DNA of 64,000 nt from Kangiellaceae bacterium (GTDB lineage Bacteria; Pseudomonadota; Gammaproteobacteria; Enterobacterales; Kangiellaceae), in assembly GCA_026196875.1 (NCBI GenBank), contig JAPHTP010000113.1, positions 33,847 to 97,846 on the forward strand, written 5' to 3'. The notes under the pieces were generated by a model that saw only the letters and a list, made by a program, of their open reading frames with translations, was not told where the DNA came from and ran no database searches. Shown here one piece after another: positions 1 to 7,920 of the stretch. The position numbers and the translations under genes were made by a program. The stretch's first letter is position 1. Each line of letters begins with the position of its first letter.

Positions 1-1
1 T

Positions 2-430
2 GAATATAATTGCCGCTTTGGTGATCCAGAAACTCAGCCAATTATGTCTCGTTTAAAATCTGACTTACCTCAGCTATGCTTAACTGCTCTTGATGGTAAG
101 TTGGATGATGCCACTGTTGATTGGGATGAACGCAGCGCTGTTGGTATCGTTATGGCGGCAGGAGGCTACCCAGACAGTTATCCAAAAGGGGATGCAATTT
201 TCGGTTTAAATAATGAAATTGCAGATACTAAGGTGTTTCATGCTGGTACTAAACAAGACGGTGAAAATGTAGTTACTGCAGGCGGTCGCGTACTTTGCGT
301 TGTTGCATTAGGAGAAAATGTGACGAAAGCTCAATCACTAGCCTATGAGCGAGTCAAAACCATTTCATGGGATAAAGTTTATTATCGAGATGATATTGGC
401 CATAAGGCTATCGCTCGTGAAAACGGCTAG
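2..430 (+). CDS. purD: Phosphoribosylamine-glycine ligase, C-terminal part (5' end outside window)
   Basis: This is the C-terminal part of PurD, which joins 5-phosphoribosylamine and glycine using ATP in the second step of purine synthesis in the cytoplasm. The reading frame is open from base 2 and starts inside the conserved block NCRFGDPETQ, which binds metal and nucleotide in this ATP-grasp family. The downstream part carries the expected GGYP motif and C-terminal domain and ends at TAG 428-430. About 143 residues are visible, so the first two thirds lie to the left. A strong intrinsic terminator follows at once, so purD is the last gene of its transcript. The family call is firm; nothing odd is seen. 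Confidence 0.95.
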   Translation, partial: EYNCRFGDPETQPIMSRLKSDLPQLCLTALDGKLDDATVDWDERSAVGIVMAAGGYPDSYPKGDAIFGLNNEIADTKVFHAGTKQDGENVVTAGGRVLCVVALGENVTKAQSLAYERVKTISWDKVYYRDDIGHKAIARENG

Positions 431-432
431 TT

Positions 433-461
433 AAAAAAGGAGCTAAATAGCTCCTTTTTTT
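433..461 (+). terminator. Intrinsic terminator of purD
   Basis: A perfect stem, GGAGCT with AGCTCC around an AAAT loop, is flanked by A6 on the left and T7 on the right. It begins two bases after the purD stop codon. The symmetric A and T tracts mean it could work in both directions. Confidence 0.93.
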
Positions 462-496
462 GTTTCTCAATTTTAGTTAGGACTTGCCAAATACCG

Positions 497-1120
497 ATGA
501 CAACTGACTCTCATAAAATTGCCAACTTAACGCAGCTAAGAAAAGTTTACCCTGAAGCAAAAGGGCGAGCTAAACAGAAACAACTTGATGCTTTAGAGAA
601 ACATTCTAAACATTTCATAGAACTATCACCTTTTGTTGTTATGTCTACCAGCAATAGCAGGGGCAAGTTAGATGCTTCACCACGAGGAGGTCAGCCAGGG
701 TTCGTAAAAGTCCAAAATCTAAATACGATTCTATTGCCCGATGCTGCTGGTAATAATCGACTGGATAGTTTAGAAAATATTTTAGCTACTGGACATGTCG
801 GTTTGTTGTTTATGATCCCTGGAGTTGATGAGACTTTAAGAGTTAATGGTAAAGCAACGATCTTGACAGAACCAAAATTGATCGCGCTGTTTGAGGAAGA
901 GCCGCGAGCGCCCATCAGCGTTTTGAGCGTCAAGGTTGAAGAAGTTTTTTTGCACTGTGCAAAAGCATTTATGCGAGCCAATTTATGGTCTCTAGGTGCA
1001 AAGATAGAAAGAGAGCAGCTACCAACTATGGGGCAAATGATGAAAGAGCAATTGAGTTTGGAACAGCCAGCTGAATCGCAACAAGAAATGATCAAACGTT
1101 ACCGAGCATTGATTGAATAG
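497..1120 (+). CDS. PPOX-class FMN-dependent flavoprotein (pyridoxamine 5'-phosphate oxidase family)
   Basis: This 207-residue protein resembles the MSMEG_1061-like subgroup of the pyridoxamine-5'-phosphate-oxidase split-barrel family. Recognisable blocks are the N-terminal strand ending in VVMSTSNSRGKLDASPRGG (residues about 52-70), the LRVNGKATI strand near residue 115, and the C-terminal segment with VEEVFLHCAKAFMRANLW, typical of this subgroup. Members bind FMN or F420; the true substrate is usually unknown, so it should not be taken as PdxH. It stands alone after the purD terminator and before a non-coding stretch. No signal peptide is seen, so it is cytoplasmic. The ATG at 497 lacks a strong ribosome binding site. 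Confidence 0.85.
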   Translation: MTTDSHKIANLTQLRKVYPEAKGRAKQKQLDALEKHSKHFIELSPFVVMSTSNSRGKLDASPRGGQPGFVKVQNLNTILLPDAAGNNRLDSLENILATGHVGLLFMIPGVDETLRVNGKATILTEPKLIALFEEEPRAPISVLSVKVEEVFLHCAKAFMRANLWSLGAKIEREQLPTMGQMMKEQLSLEQPAESQQEMIKRYRALIE

Positions 1121-1361
1121 TATATCTTATCTTGGATGAGTCTCTGTCTTTCAGCTGAGGGCGAGAAAACTCTTATATAATTTAAGGTGATTGGATGTAC
1201 TTTATTTCAGAGAGTTTTTTCGAAATTTAGCAAACATGTTGTTTGTCTTTTATTTTTATTCCCCTTTGGCTTGGGATTAACTTTTTGCTGTCAACCGAAC
1301 AATCATTTGAGATGAAAAAGCACCAGGGGTAGTTGTTGCGGTCTCAAAAATGCCGTCGTCC

Positions 1362-1792
1362 ACGCCTATCTATGTTACGCACGAAAAGCGCTTGTTTGAT
1401 CATGAACAATTGTAATTACTTTAAAAAATCAAAGACAAATTTGGGCATCTGTTGGTGATAGTAGGTTGATACACTTGTGCCGTAATTTTGAAAGAAATAT
1501 TCGAGAGGCTTATTTTGTGGCACTTTGTGGTGGAGAAGAATTCGTCATTTGATTGCCTCACTTTGATGCAAAGGAGGGAATTAAAAAAGCTAAGTTTATT
1601 CAAAATGCGGCAGTACAACATAGCCTATATAAAGACGACTTAAAAATCGAAATCACCTTAAGTCCTGGCATAGCTGAGCTCAACGAAAACTATGTATCCT
1701 TTGTTAGATTACTCAAAGATACCGATGATACATAGTTGATTGCCAAGGAAAAAGGCAGCAACCAAGCCGAATTGCATGGAATTTCTGGATAA
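1362..1792 (+). pseudogene. Remnant of a GGDEF (diguanylate cyclase) domain
   Basis: Translated pieces on the + strand line up in order with a GGDEF domain. In frame with base 1362 come KRLFDHEQL (start of the domain) and KIKDKFGHLL (the FKxINDxxGH block). In a second frame come LCRNFERNIREAYFVALCGGEEFVI, LPHFDAKEGIKKA, ITLSPGIAEL, and finally IAKEKGSNQ, the usual C-terminal AKxxGRN block. The signature GGEEF (codons 1529-1543) is still readable. The gene is dead: stops at 1413, 1422, 1550 (TGA) and 1733 (TAG), a frameshift between about 1448 and 1475, and an internal deletion of some 15-20 residues before the FKxIND block. Any upstream sensor part has gone. Intact members make cyclic di-GMP. 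The assignment rests on motif order only, but several independent motifs agree. Confidence 0.82.
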
Positions 1793-2012
1793 ACTCTGAC
1801 TAAGATTTAATAAAACTTCCGCATTTAAGCATTTACGTAATTGTTTCTTACATTTTCCCCTTTGCCTTTAATGATTGAAAAGTAGACTATTGAAAGCCGA
1901 AATGGGACCGTAGGTTTTTCAAACCAGTCGTTAAACTTTAAAGAACAAGGAAAATCAATAAGTTAACGGTGATTCATTCAAGTAAAGAATTCATGTAAGG
2001 CAACTCGACCAG

Positions 2013-2030
2013 TTTAGACGACCGGTCAAT
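2013..2030. promoter_or_regulatory. Candidate repressor operator (TetR-like palindrome)
   Basis: The sequence TTTAGACGACCGGTCAAT contains the palindrome GACCGGTC (2020-2027), 27 bases before the start of the TldD homologue. It resembles the AGAC-CGGTC type of site bound by several TetR-family repressors. No TetR gene is in the window, so this is a suggestion only. Confidence 0.3.
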
Positions 2031-2056
2031 TATAGAAAATAAAAAGAGGTGGAATA

Positions 2057-3688
2057 ATGGAAAGACGGGACTTTATTAAAGTAACCGGCGCCGGCATGGG
2101 AGCAATGTTTTTACCCGTGACGGGAAATATTGTTACCGCGGCAGAATTACTCGACAAGCCGATGGACGTTGCGGTTAAAAAGCAACTTGCAGACATTGCT
2201 CTTAATGCTGCGAAATCAGCAGGTGCTACTTATGCGGATGCTCGTATTGGCCGTTATCTTAATCAATTTATAACGACCAGAGAAAAGGTCGTTAATAATG
2301 TAGTTAATACTGAGTCTGCTGGTATCGGAATTCGAGTTATTGCAAATGGCACTTGGGGATTTGCTTCAACTTCCAATATGTCACCTGATAGTATTGCTAA
2401 AACCGCCCGTCAAGCTGTGGCAATAGCCAAAGCGAACTCAAAGTTTCAAATTGAGCCTGTTAAGCTCGCACCGGTCAAAAGTGTCGGAGAAGTGTCATGG
2501 AAAACTCCCGTTAAAAAGAATGCTTTCGAGATCCCGGTAAAAGAAAAAGCAGATATGCTGTTAGAAGTTAACAATGCGGCGATGTCCAACGGCGCGAGTT
2601 ACATTACTTCTATCTTCTTCTTGGTAAACGAACAAAAATATTTTGCATCTACTGATGGTTCTTATATCGATCAGGATGTACATCGTCTATGGGCACCATT
2701 CTTTGCGAGTGCAGTGGGTAAGTCTGGCTTTAAACAGCGTACTAGTCTAGGTAATCCGGTCGGCATGGGATTTGAATATCTCGACGGAAAGAAAGAAGAC
2801 AAAATATACGTACAAGGCGCAAATGTCGGTTATAACAACTCCTACGATATGATCGAGGATGCGACTAATGCAGGTAAGGAATTACAGAAAAAGCTCAAAG
2901 CAAAATCCGTAAAACCTGGTAAATATGATTTGGTACTCGACCCTGCGCACTTAATGCTGACGATACATGAATCGGTAGGTCATCCATTAGAGCTAGATCG
3001 AGTTCTAGGATACGAGGCCAATTTTGCTGGAACTAGTTTTGCGACTCTGGATAAATGGCGCACTAAGAAGTTCCAATATGGCTCAGACATTGTTAATTTG
3101 TTTGCCGACAAAAATCAGGAATATTCACTGGGGTGTGTCGGTTACGACGATGAAGGTGTTAAAACTAAAGAGTGGGATCTGGTTAAAAATGGCATATTAG
3201 TTAATTATCAGGCTACCCGTGATCAAGTACATATGATCGATCAAAATGAATCCCACGGGTGTTGCTACTCTCAAAGTTGGCGTGATGTTCAGTTTCAGCG
3301 GATGCCAAATGTTTCACTTCGACCAAATGAAAAAGAAGACTTATCGGCTGACGATATCATTAAAGACGTTGAAAAAGGTATCTACATTGCTGGTCGGGGT
3401 TCTTTTTCGATTGACCAGCAAAGATACAATTTCCAATTTGGTGGGCAATTATTCTATGAGATCAAAGACGGTAAAATTGTCGATCAGATTGAAGACGTTG
3501 CATATCAATCAAATACTCAAGAGTTCTGGAATTCTTGCGTGAAACTGGCGGGTAAATCTGACTACCGCGTCGGTGGATCTTTCTTCGACGGGAAAGGTCA
3601 GCCACCGCAAGTTAGTGCAGTTTCACACGGCTGTCCAACTACGCGTTTCAATAACATCAATGTTTTAAATACCAAACGTAAGGTTTAA
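2057..3688 (+). CDS. TldD-family metallopeptidase with Tat signal peptide
   Basis: This 543-residue protein is a TldD-like subunit. TldD/TldE complexes are zinc peptidases that trim modified peptides (microcin B17, PQQ precursor, CcdA). The zinc motif HESVGH is at residues 304-309 and is followed by the family block GYEANFAGTSF; the C-terminal SHGCPTTRFNNINVL block is also typical. Unlike E. coli TldD (about 480 residues, cytoplasmic) it begins with a good twin-arginine signal, RRDFIKVTGAG, followed by a hydrophobic stretch, so it is probably folded and exported to the periplasm. The ATG has a strong Shine-Dalgarno. It is the first of eight co-directional genes, 51 bases before its TldE-like partner. 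Its substrate is unknown. Confidence 0.9.
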   Translation: MERRDFIKVTGAGMGAMFLPVTGNIVTAAELLDKPMDVAVKKQLADIALNAAKSAGATYADARIGRYLNQFITTREKVVNNVVNTESAGIGIRVIANGTWGFASTSNMSPDSIAKTARQAVAIAKANSKFQIEPVKLAPVKSVGEVSWKTPVKKNAFEIPVKEKADMLLEVNNAAMSNGASYITSIFFLVNEQKYFASTDGSYIDQDVHRLWAPFFASAVGKSGFKQRTSLGNPVGMGFEYLDGKKEDKIYVQGANVGYNNSYDMIEDATNAGKELQKKLKAKSVKPGKYDLVLDPAHLMLTIHESVGHPLELDRVLGYEANFAGTSFATLDKWRTKKFQYGSDIVNLFADKNQEYSLGCVGYDDEGVKTKEWDLVKNGILVNYQATRDQVHMIDQNESHGCCYSQSWRDVQFQRMPNVSLRPNEKEDLSADDIIKDVEKGIYIAGRGSFSIDQQRYNFQFGGQLFYEIKDGKIVDQIEDVAYQSNTQEFWNSCVKLAGKSDYRVGGSFFDGKGQPPQVSAVSHGCPTTRFNNINVLNTKRKV

Positions 3689-3739
3689 GTGTTGGAAATT
3701 TTTGAGACTAAGAATGAAAAGAATTTAATGAGGTGAACA

Positions 3740-5077
3740 ATGTCTATATTAACTGAAAAGGAAGCAAAGGCAATTTTGAAAAAAGTGCTGGCATTTTCAA
3801 AAGCAGACGAATGTGAATGTAATTTAAATGGCCAGTTAAGTGGTAACGTACGCTACGCGAGAAATACGGTTACGACGGCAGGTGAAATAAGCGACCTAAC
3901 GTTAGTTGTCCAATCCTCTTTTGGGAAAAAAACCGGAGTAGCAACGATTAATGAGTTTGACGATGCATCTTTAGAGAAAGTGGTACGTCGCTCAGAAGAG
4001 CTTGCTAAGCTAGCGCCGGAAAATCCAGAGTTTATGCCTATTTTGGAACCGCAAAAATATATTAAAACCAATACTTTTTTTAAGTCGACAGCAGATATTT
4101 CCCCTGAGTATCGCGCAAAAGCTGCTGACGATGGTATTACCCCTTCTAAGAAAAACAAGCTAGTCGCAAGCGGCTTTTTAAACGACAATTACAATATGGC
4201 TGCCATTATGAATAGCAAAGGACTGTTTGCTTATAATGTGGGAACCAGTGTCAATTTTTCTGCGACAATTCGTACTGAAGATGGAAAGGGCTCTGGTTGG
4301 GTGACTCGAGATTATTCTGATGTTAAATATCTGAATACAGCCAAGGCATCTAAAATCGCAATTGATAAGTCTCTCAATTCTGTTGACGCGAAAGAGCTCG
4401 AGCCTGGCAAGTATACGGTAATTCTTGAACCTGCGGCGAGCGTTCAATTACTGCAGAATATGGTCGGCAATATGGGGCAAAGAACTGCTGACGAAGGGCG
4501 AAGTTTTTTAAGCTATAAGGCCAAAGACGGTGAAAAAAATGCGCCGAAAAATAAGCTTGGCGAAAAGATGTTTGATGAAAGAGTTAACATTTATACCGAC
4601 CCAGCACATCCAGATGTTCCGGTAGCGCCATTTGCGGGTGATGGATTTCCGCGCACGAAAATGCATTGGGTTAAAAAAGGTAAAATCGAAAATATGCCAA
4701 ATAGCCAATATTGGGCTAAGAAAACCGGTACGGAATACAAGCCGGGAGGTGGACAATTTATCATGGACGGTGGGAACAAATCTCTCGAAGATATGATCAA
4801 AGATACCCGCCGAGGAATCTTGGTCACTCGCCTTTGGTATATTCGTCAGCTTGACCCACAGACGTTGCTTTACACCGGTCTGACGCGCGATGGAACTTTC
4901 TTTATTGAAAATGGAGAAATTAAGTACCCGATCAAAAACTTCCGCTTTAACGAAAGTCCGATCGTTATGCTCAATAACATTGAGGAGATGGGCAAGCCTG
5001 TGCGAATCAACGGAAATATGGTTCCTCCAATGAAAGTGAGAGACTTTACTTTCTCTAGCCTTTCTGATGCAGTTTGA
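3740..5077 (+). CDS. TldE/PmbA-family protein, partner of the upstream TldD homologue
   Basis: This 445-residue protein has the TldE/PmbA fold: the N-terminal NVRYARNTVTTAGE segment, a central LEPGKYTVILEPAAS segment at the position where TldD has its run-in to the zinc site, and a C-terminal G(D)GTFFIENGEIKYPIKNFRFNESP block. As in known TldE proteins the HExxxH zinc motif is absent, so it is the non-catalytic half of a TldD/TldE heterodimer. The start has a clear GAGGTG ribosome site. It has no signal peptide of its own although its partner carries a Tat signal; the pair might cross the membrane together, because Tat can carry a passenger subunit. A hairpin follows the stop. Confidence 0.87.
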   Translation: MSILTEKEAKAILKKVLAFSKADECECNLNGQLSGNVRYARNTVTTAGEISDLTLVVQSSFGKKTGVATINEFDDASLEKVVRRSEELAKLAPENPEFMPILEPQKYIKTNTFFKSTADISPEYRAKAADDGITPSKKNKLVASGFLNDNYNMAAIMNSKGLFAYNVGTSVNFSATIRTEDGKGSGWVTRDYSDVKYLNTAKASKIAIDKSLNSVDAKELEPGKYTVILEPAASVQLLQNMVGNMGQRTADEGRSFLSYKAKDGEKNAPKNKLGEKMFDERVNIYTDPAHPDVPVAPFAGDGFPRTKMHWVKKGKIENMPNSQYWAKKTGTEYKPGGGQFIMDGGNKSLEDMIKDTRRGILVTRLWYIRQLDPQTLLYTGLTRDGTFFIENGEIKYPIKNFRFNESPIVMLNNIEEMGKPVRINGNMVPPMKVRDFTFSSLSDAV

Positions 5078-5087
5078 TGTTGTTACT

Positions 5088-5111
5088 ACAGCCCCGGCTT
5101 TTTGGGGCTGT
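5088..5111 (+). terminator. Hairpin after the TldE homologue, possible attenuating terminator
   Basis: The arms ACAGCCCC and GGGGCTGT pair around an 8-base loop rich in T. No T tract follows the right arm, so this is not a standard intrinsic terminator; it may stabilise the mRNA end or lower read-through into the next gene. Confidence 0.4.
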
Positions 5112-5130
5112 TAATGACGCTAGATTGATG

Positions 5131-5154
5131 TATGTCCGAACTTATTCGGACATA
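5131..5154. repeat. Perfect 10-bp inverted repeat upstream of the DUF4159 gene
   Basis: TATGTCCGAA and TTCGGACATA are perfect inverted copies separated by CTTA. The repeat lies 73 bases before the ATG of the DUF4159 gene and has no T tract, so it may be a protein-binding operator or an RNA hairpin in the leader. No regulator can be named. Confidence 0.6.
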
Positions 5155-5226
5155 GAAGTAAAATCTCAACAGTATCTACAATTGTTTGAGAAAATGACAA
5201 TATTCAATTAGTACGCTTTTTTAGCA

Positions 5227-5931
5227 ATGAACCGTCGACAATGTCTTCAACAACTCGTTTTAACCTCGGCGCTAGGAAGTGTGTTTCCTTCGCTGGCTTT
5301 GGCTTCAAGTAAAGATGACTACGACTTCTATTTTACCCGATTAAGTTATGAATCAGGTAATTGGGATGTAGACGAGAGAATGCCGGCCAATGTACTCAAT
5401 TCCCTGATTGAGTACACCACGCTGCGGGTCGATATCAATGAGCGAATTGTTCCGTTAGCGGACCCCGCTATGCTCAATGCCCCTTTTTGTTATTTAGCAG
5501 GGCACAGGCTAGTCTCCTTCAACCATGCCGAAAAACAAAATTTTGAAACTTACGTTAACAACGGCGGATTTGTTTTCGTTGATGACTGCAATCATGATAT
5601 CGATGGCGTTTTTGCACAATCCTTTGAAGCGCAGATGGCTGAAATATTTGGCAAATCTGCCTTAAAAAAGATCCCGAACGACCACCAGATTTACTCATCA
5701 TTTTTCGAGTTCGATGGTCCGCCTGACACTAGTATCGAGCTAAATGGCTGGGGCGATAATCTTGTACATGACTATCTGAAAGCAATCGAAATCGATGGCA
5801 GAATTGCGGTTTTGTATAGTAATAAAGATTTAGGATGCGAGTGGGATTATGACTTCAGAAATAAACGCTTTATGTATGAAGATAATACTAAGTTTGCTGT
5901 TAACATTGTGGTGTATGCACTTACAGCCTAG
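5227..5931 (+). CDS. DUF4159 protein with twin-arginine-type signal
   Basis: This 234-residue protein matches the DUF4159 family: the segment SYESGNWDVDERMPANVLNSL after the signal, the LAGHRLVSFN segment, and the core NNGGFVFVDDC followed by a C-terminal YEDNTKFAVNIVVYALT. The function of the family is unknown; its fold is thought to resemble glutamine amidotransferase-like domains. The N-terminus starts NRRQCLQQLVLTSALGSVF and ends in an Ala-x-Ala-like cleavage region (LALAS), so it is probably exported, perhaps by Tat. It sits between the TldD/TldE pair and the MoxR gene, a neighbourhood seen repeatedly for this family, which points to a shared envelope process. Confidence 0.8.
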   Translation: MNRRQCLQQLVLTSALGSVFPSLALASSKDDYDFYFTRLSYESGNWDVDERMPANVLNSLIEYTTLRVDINERIVPLADPAMLNAPFCYLAGHRLVSFNHAEKQNFETYVNNGGFVFVDDCNHDIDGVFAQSFEAQMAEIFGKSALKKIPNDHQIYSSFFEFDGPPDTSIELNGWGDNLVHDYLKAIEIDGRIAVLYSNKDLGCEWDYDFRNKRFMYEDNTKFAVNIVVYALTA

Positions 5932-5976
5932 TCGCAAGAATTAAAAACGAAAAATTAAGAACAAAGAGAAAACTCG

Positions 5977-7005
5977 ATGAATGATATTACATCTTCTAGT
6001 GAGCTTGAAGAGACCAAGATAAATATTGAGAAAAAGCTAGATCAATTAGCATCTGTTACTAGTGAGATCGGTAAAGTTATTGTCGGGCAACAGCATATTA
6101 TAGAAGAACTATTGATTAGCGTTTTAGCGGGCGGGCACTGCCTGCTCGAGGGTGTTCCCGGGTTGGCGAAAACGCTGATGGTCAGTACTTTGTCACAGAC
6201 CATGAAGTTAGATTTTCATCGGGTCCAATTTACGCCGGACTTGATGCCGAGTGATATTGTTGGTACTGAGATCCTCGAAGAAGACCATGCAACAGGTAAA
6301 CGCTTTTTCAAGTTTCAGAAAGGACCTGTATTTACCAACATTCTCTTAGCGGATGAAATTAACCGCACACCACCTAAAACTCAAGCCGCTTTACTTGAAG
6401 CGATGCAAGAAAAAAGAGTTAGCTATGGAGGGCAAACCTATGAACTACCGAAGCCATTTTTTGTACTAGCCACACAAAACCCGGTAGAGCAATCAGGTAC
6501 CTATCCATTGCCTGAAGCACAACTTGATCGCTTTTTGATGTTTGTTCGAGTTGGTTATCCATCTGAAGCTGAGGAGATGGAAATCTTAAAGCGAACTACC
6601 GGTAATATTAAGGTTGTGCTAGAAACATTAATGGACGATCAGACATTAGTTGAGCTGCAGGAACTTACTCGCTCAATAGAAATCTCAGATGCGATGTTAA
6701 GTTATGTAACAAGGCTGGCTCGCAATACACGCCCAGACTCAACTCAAGTCGATTCAGTGAAGCAATATGTTCGTTGGGGAGCCGGCCCTCGTTCAGGTCA
6801 GGCATTAGTTCTATGCGCTAAAGCAAGAGCGCTATTATCAAAGCGTTATAGTGTAACCTTGGATGATATCGCATTTGTTGCTCCAGCGGTTTTACGGCAT
6901 AGAGTTCTGCTTAACTTTCAAGCTGAAGCTGATCGCAAAACTTGCGATGATATCGTTGCGGATCTTCTTAATCAGGTCGCAAAACCTTCAAGTAATATCC
7001 AATAA
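5977..7005 (+). CDS. MoxR-family AAA+ ATPase
   Basis: This 342-residue protein is a MoxR-type AAA+ ATPase, a group of chaperone-like enzymes that help assemble VWA-domain complexes or insert metal. Walker A is at residues 59-66 (GVPGLAKT, Lys65), Walker B has Asp126-Glu127 (LLADEINR), and sensor 1 is in the ATQNP block; the LPEAQLDRF stretch is characteristic of MoxR. It is cytoplasmic. The next gene encodes a DUF58/VWA protein 12 bases downstream, the classic MoxR partner, so the two very likely act together on the membrane proteins that follow. Confidence 0.93.
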   Translation: MNDITSSSELEETKINIEKKLDQLASVTSEIGKVIVGQQHIIEELLISVLAGGHCLLEGVPGLAKTLMVSTLSQTMKLDFHRVQFTPDLMPSDIVGTEILEEDHATGKRFFKFQKGPVFTNILLADEINRTPPKTQAALLEAMQEKRVSYGGQTYELPKPFFVLATQNPVEQSGTYPLPEAQLDRFLMFVRVGYPSEAEEMEILKRTTGNIKVVLETLMDDQTLVELQELTRSIEISDAMLSYVTRLARNTRPDSTQVDSVKQYVRWGAGPRSGQALVLCAKARALLSKRYSVTLDDIAFVAPAVLRHRVLLNFQAEADRKTCDDIVADLLNQVAKPSSNIQ

Positions 7006-7017
7006 CGGAGCTTTGTT

Positions 7018-7920
7018 TTGGAGCGCTTTATTGATCCAAAAACGCTAGCGCGAGTCAAAGACTTACCTTTGGTTGCCAAGACTGTAGCTGAAGGATTTCT
7101 GTATGGCATACAACAAAGTATGCAGAGAGGCGTGGGGATCGAGTTTAGTCAGTATAGAGCATATGAAACCGGTGACGAACTATCCCGAATCGACTGGAAG
7201 TTGTTCGCTAGAAGCGATCGTTATTTTGTGCGTGAAGCTGAGCGGGAAAGCGAGATTGATATTTGGTTTTTATTAGACTCTTCGCGTTCGATGGCGCAAA
7301 AATCTCAGCTAGATAAACGAGCCTCAATTGATAAACTAACGTATGCAAAAATTTTAATTGCGAGCCTTTCCTATTTAGCACAGAAGCAGGGCGATACGGT
7401 TGGGTTTCTAGGGCTTTCCGAGGGACAGGTCAATTATCTTCCAAGTGGAAACGGGCTGAAACAATGGCAAAGACTACTGGTTGAGCTTGAGGAAATAGAA
7501 GCGTCAAACAAGTTTCCTCAGTTAGACAAAATGAGAAACTACTTGGATAAGCTGAATCGTCCATCAATTATCTTCTTGTTGAGCGACTTTTCTCAAGTTA
7601 ATAACGAAATTCTAGATGTTTTATCAAAACTAAATACTAGTCGTAGTGAAGTTGTCGCGATGCAAATTTATTGCGAAGATGAAGTTCAGTTTGACTTTAA
7701 AGGTCCCGTTAGATTTAAAGATTTAGAAACTAGTGAGGAAGTCTTAGTTTCTGCTAGTAATGCAAAAAGCTCCTACCAAAAAGTTCGTAACCGATATATT
7801 CGAAGTTTAGAAGAATCACTTAAAAGCAGAAATATTTATAGCTATCAACTGAATACAGATCAACCATTAGACTACGCGCTATTCGAGTATCTAAAACAAC
7901 GACAAAAGGTTTTGCGCTAA
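7018..7920 (+). CDS. DUF58 / von Willebrand factor A-like protein
   Basis: This 300-residue protein carries the DUF58 signature (GIEFSQYRAYETGDELSRIDWK, residues about 41-62) followed by FVREAERE, then a VWA-like domain with the metal-site motif DSSRS at residues 87-91. DUF58 proteins are regular partners of MoxR ATPases; the VWA part probably binds a ligand protein through a divalent metal. The start codon is TTG at 7018, chosen because it directly follows the MoxR gene and begins the conserved family N-terminus; a short CGGAG ribosome site precedes it. The stop overlaps the next start by one base (TAATG), indicating coupled translation. Confidence 0.88.
   Translation: MERFIDPKTLARVKDLPLVAKTVAEGFLYGIQQSMQRGVGIEFSQYRAYETGDELSRIDWKLFARSDRYFVREAERESEIDIWFLLDSSRSMAQKSQLDKRASIDKLTYAKILIASLSYLAQKQGDTVGFLGLSEGQVNYLPSGNGLKQWQRLLVELEEIEASNKFPQLDKMRNYLDKLNRPSIIFLLSDFSQVNNEILDVLSKLNTSRSEVVAMQIYCEDEVQFDFKGPVRFKDLETSEEVLVSASNAKSSYQKVRNRYIRSLEESLKSRNIYSYQLNTDQPLDYALFEYLKQRQKVLR

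Larger units (their letters stand above)
1121..2056. other. Long non-coding stretch holding a decayed GGDEF gene and the upstream region of the TldD operon
   Basis: No intact gene is seen in these 936 bases. The middle (about 1362-1792) is a broken diguanylate cyclase, listed separately. The part before it has no recognisable coding content. The last about 260 bases lead into the TldD homologue and contain the candidate repressor site at 2013-2030 and a good ribosome binding site (AAGAGGTGG, ending 10 bases or less before the ATG at 2057). Confidence 0.7.

Noticed and set aside
1421..1621. Small minus-strand frame in the GGDEF remnant
   Set aside because: It is antisense to the readable GGDEF motifs and has no supporting signal.
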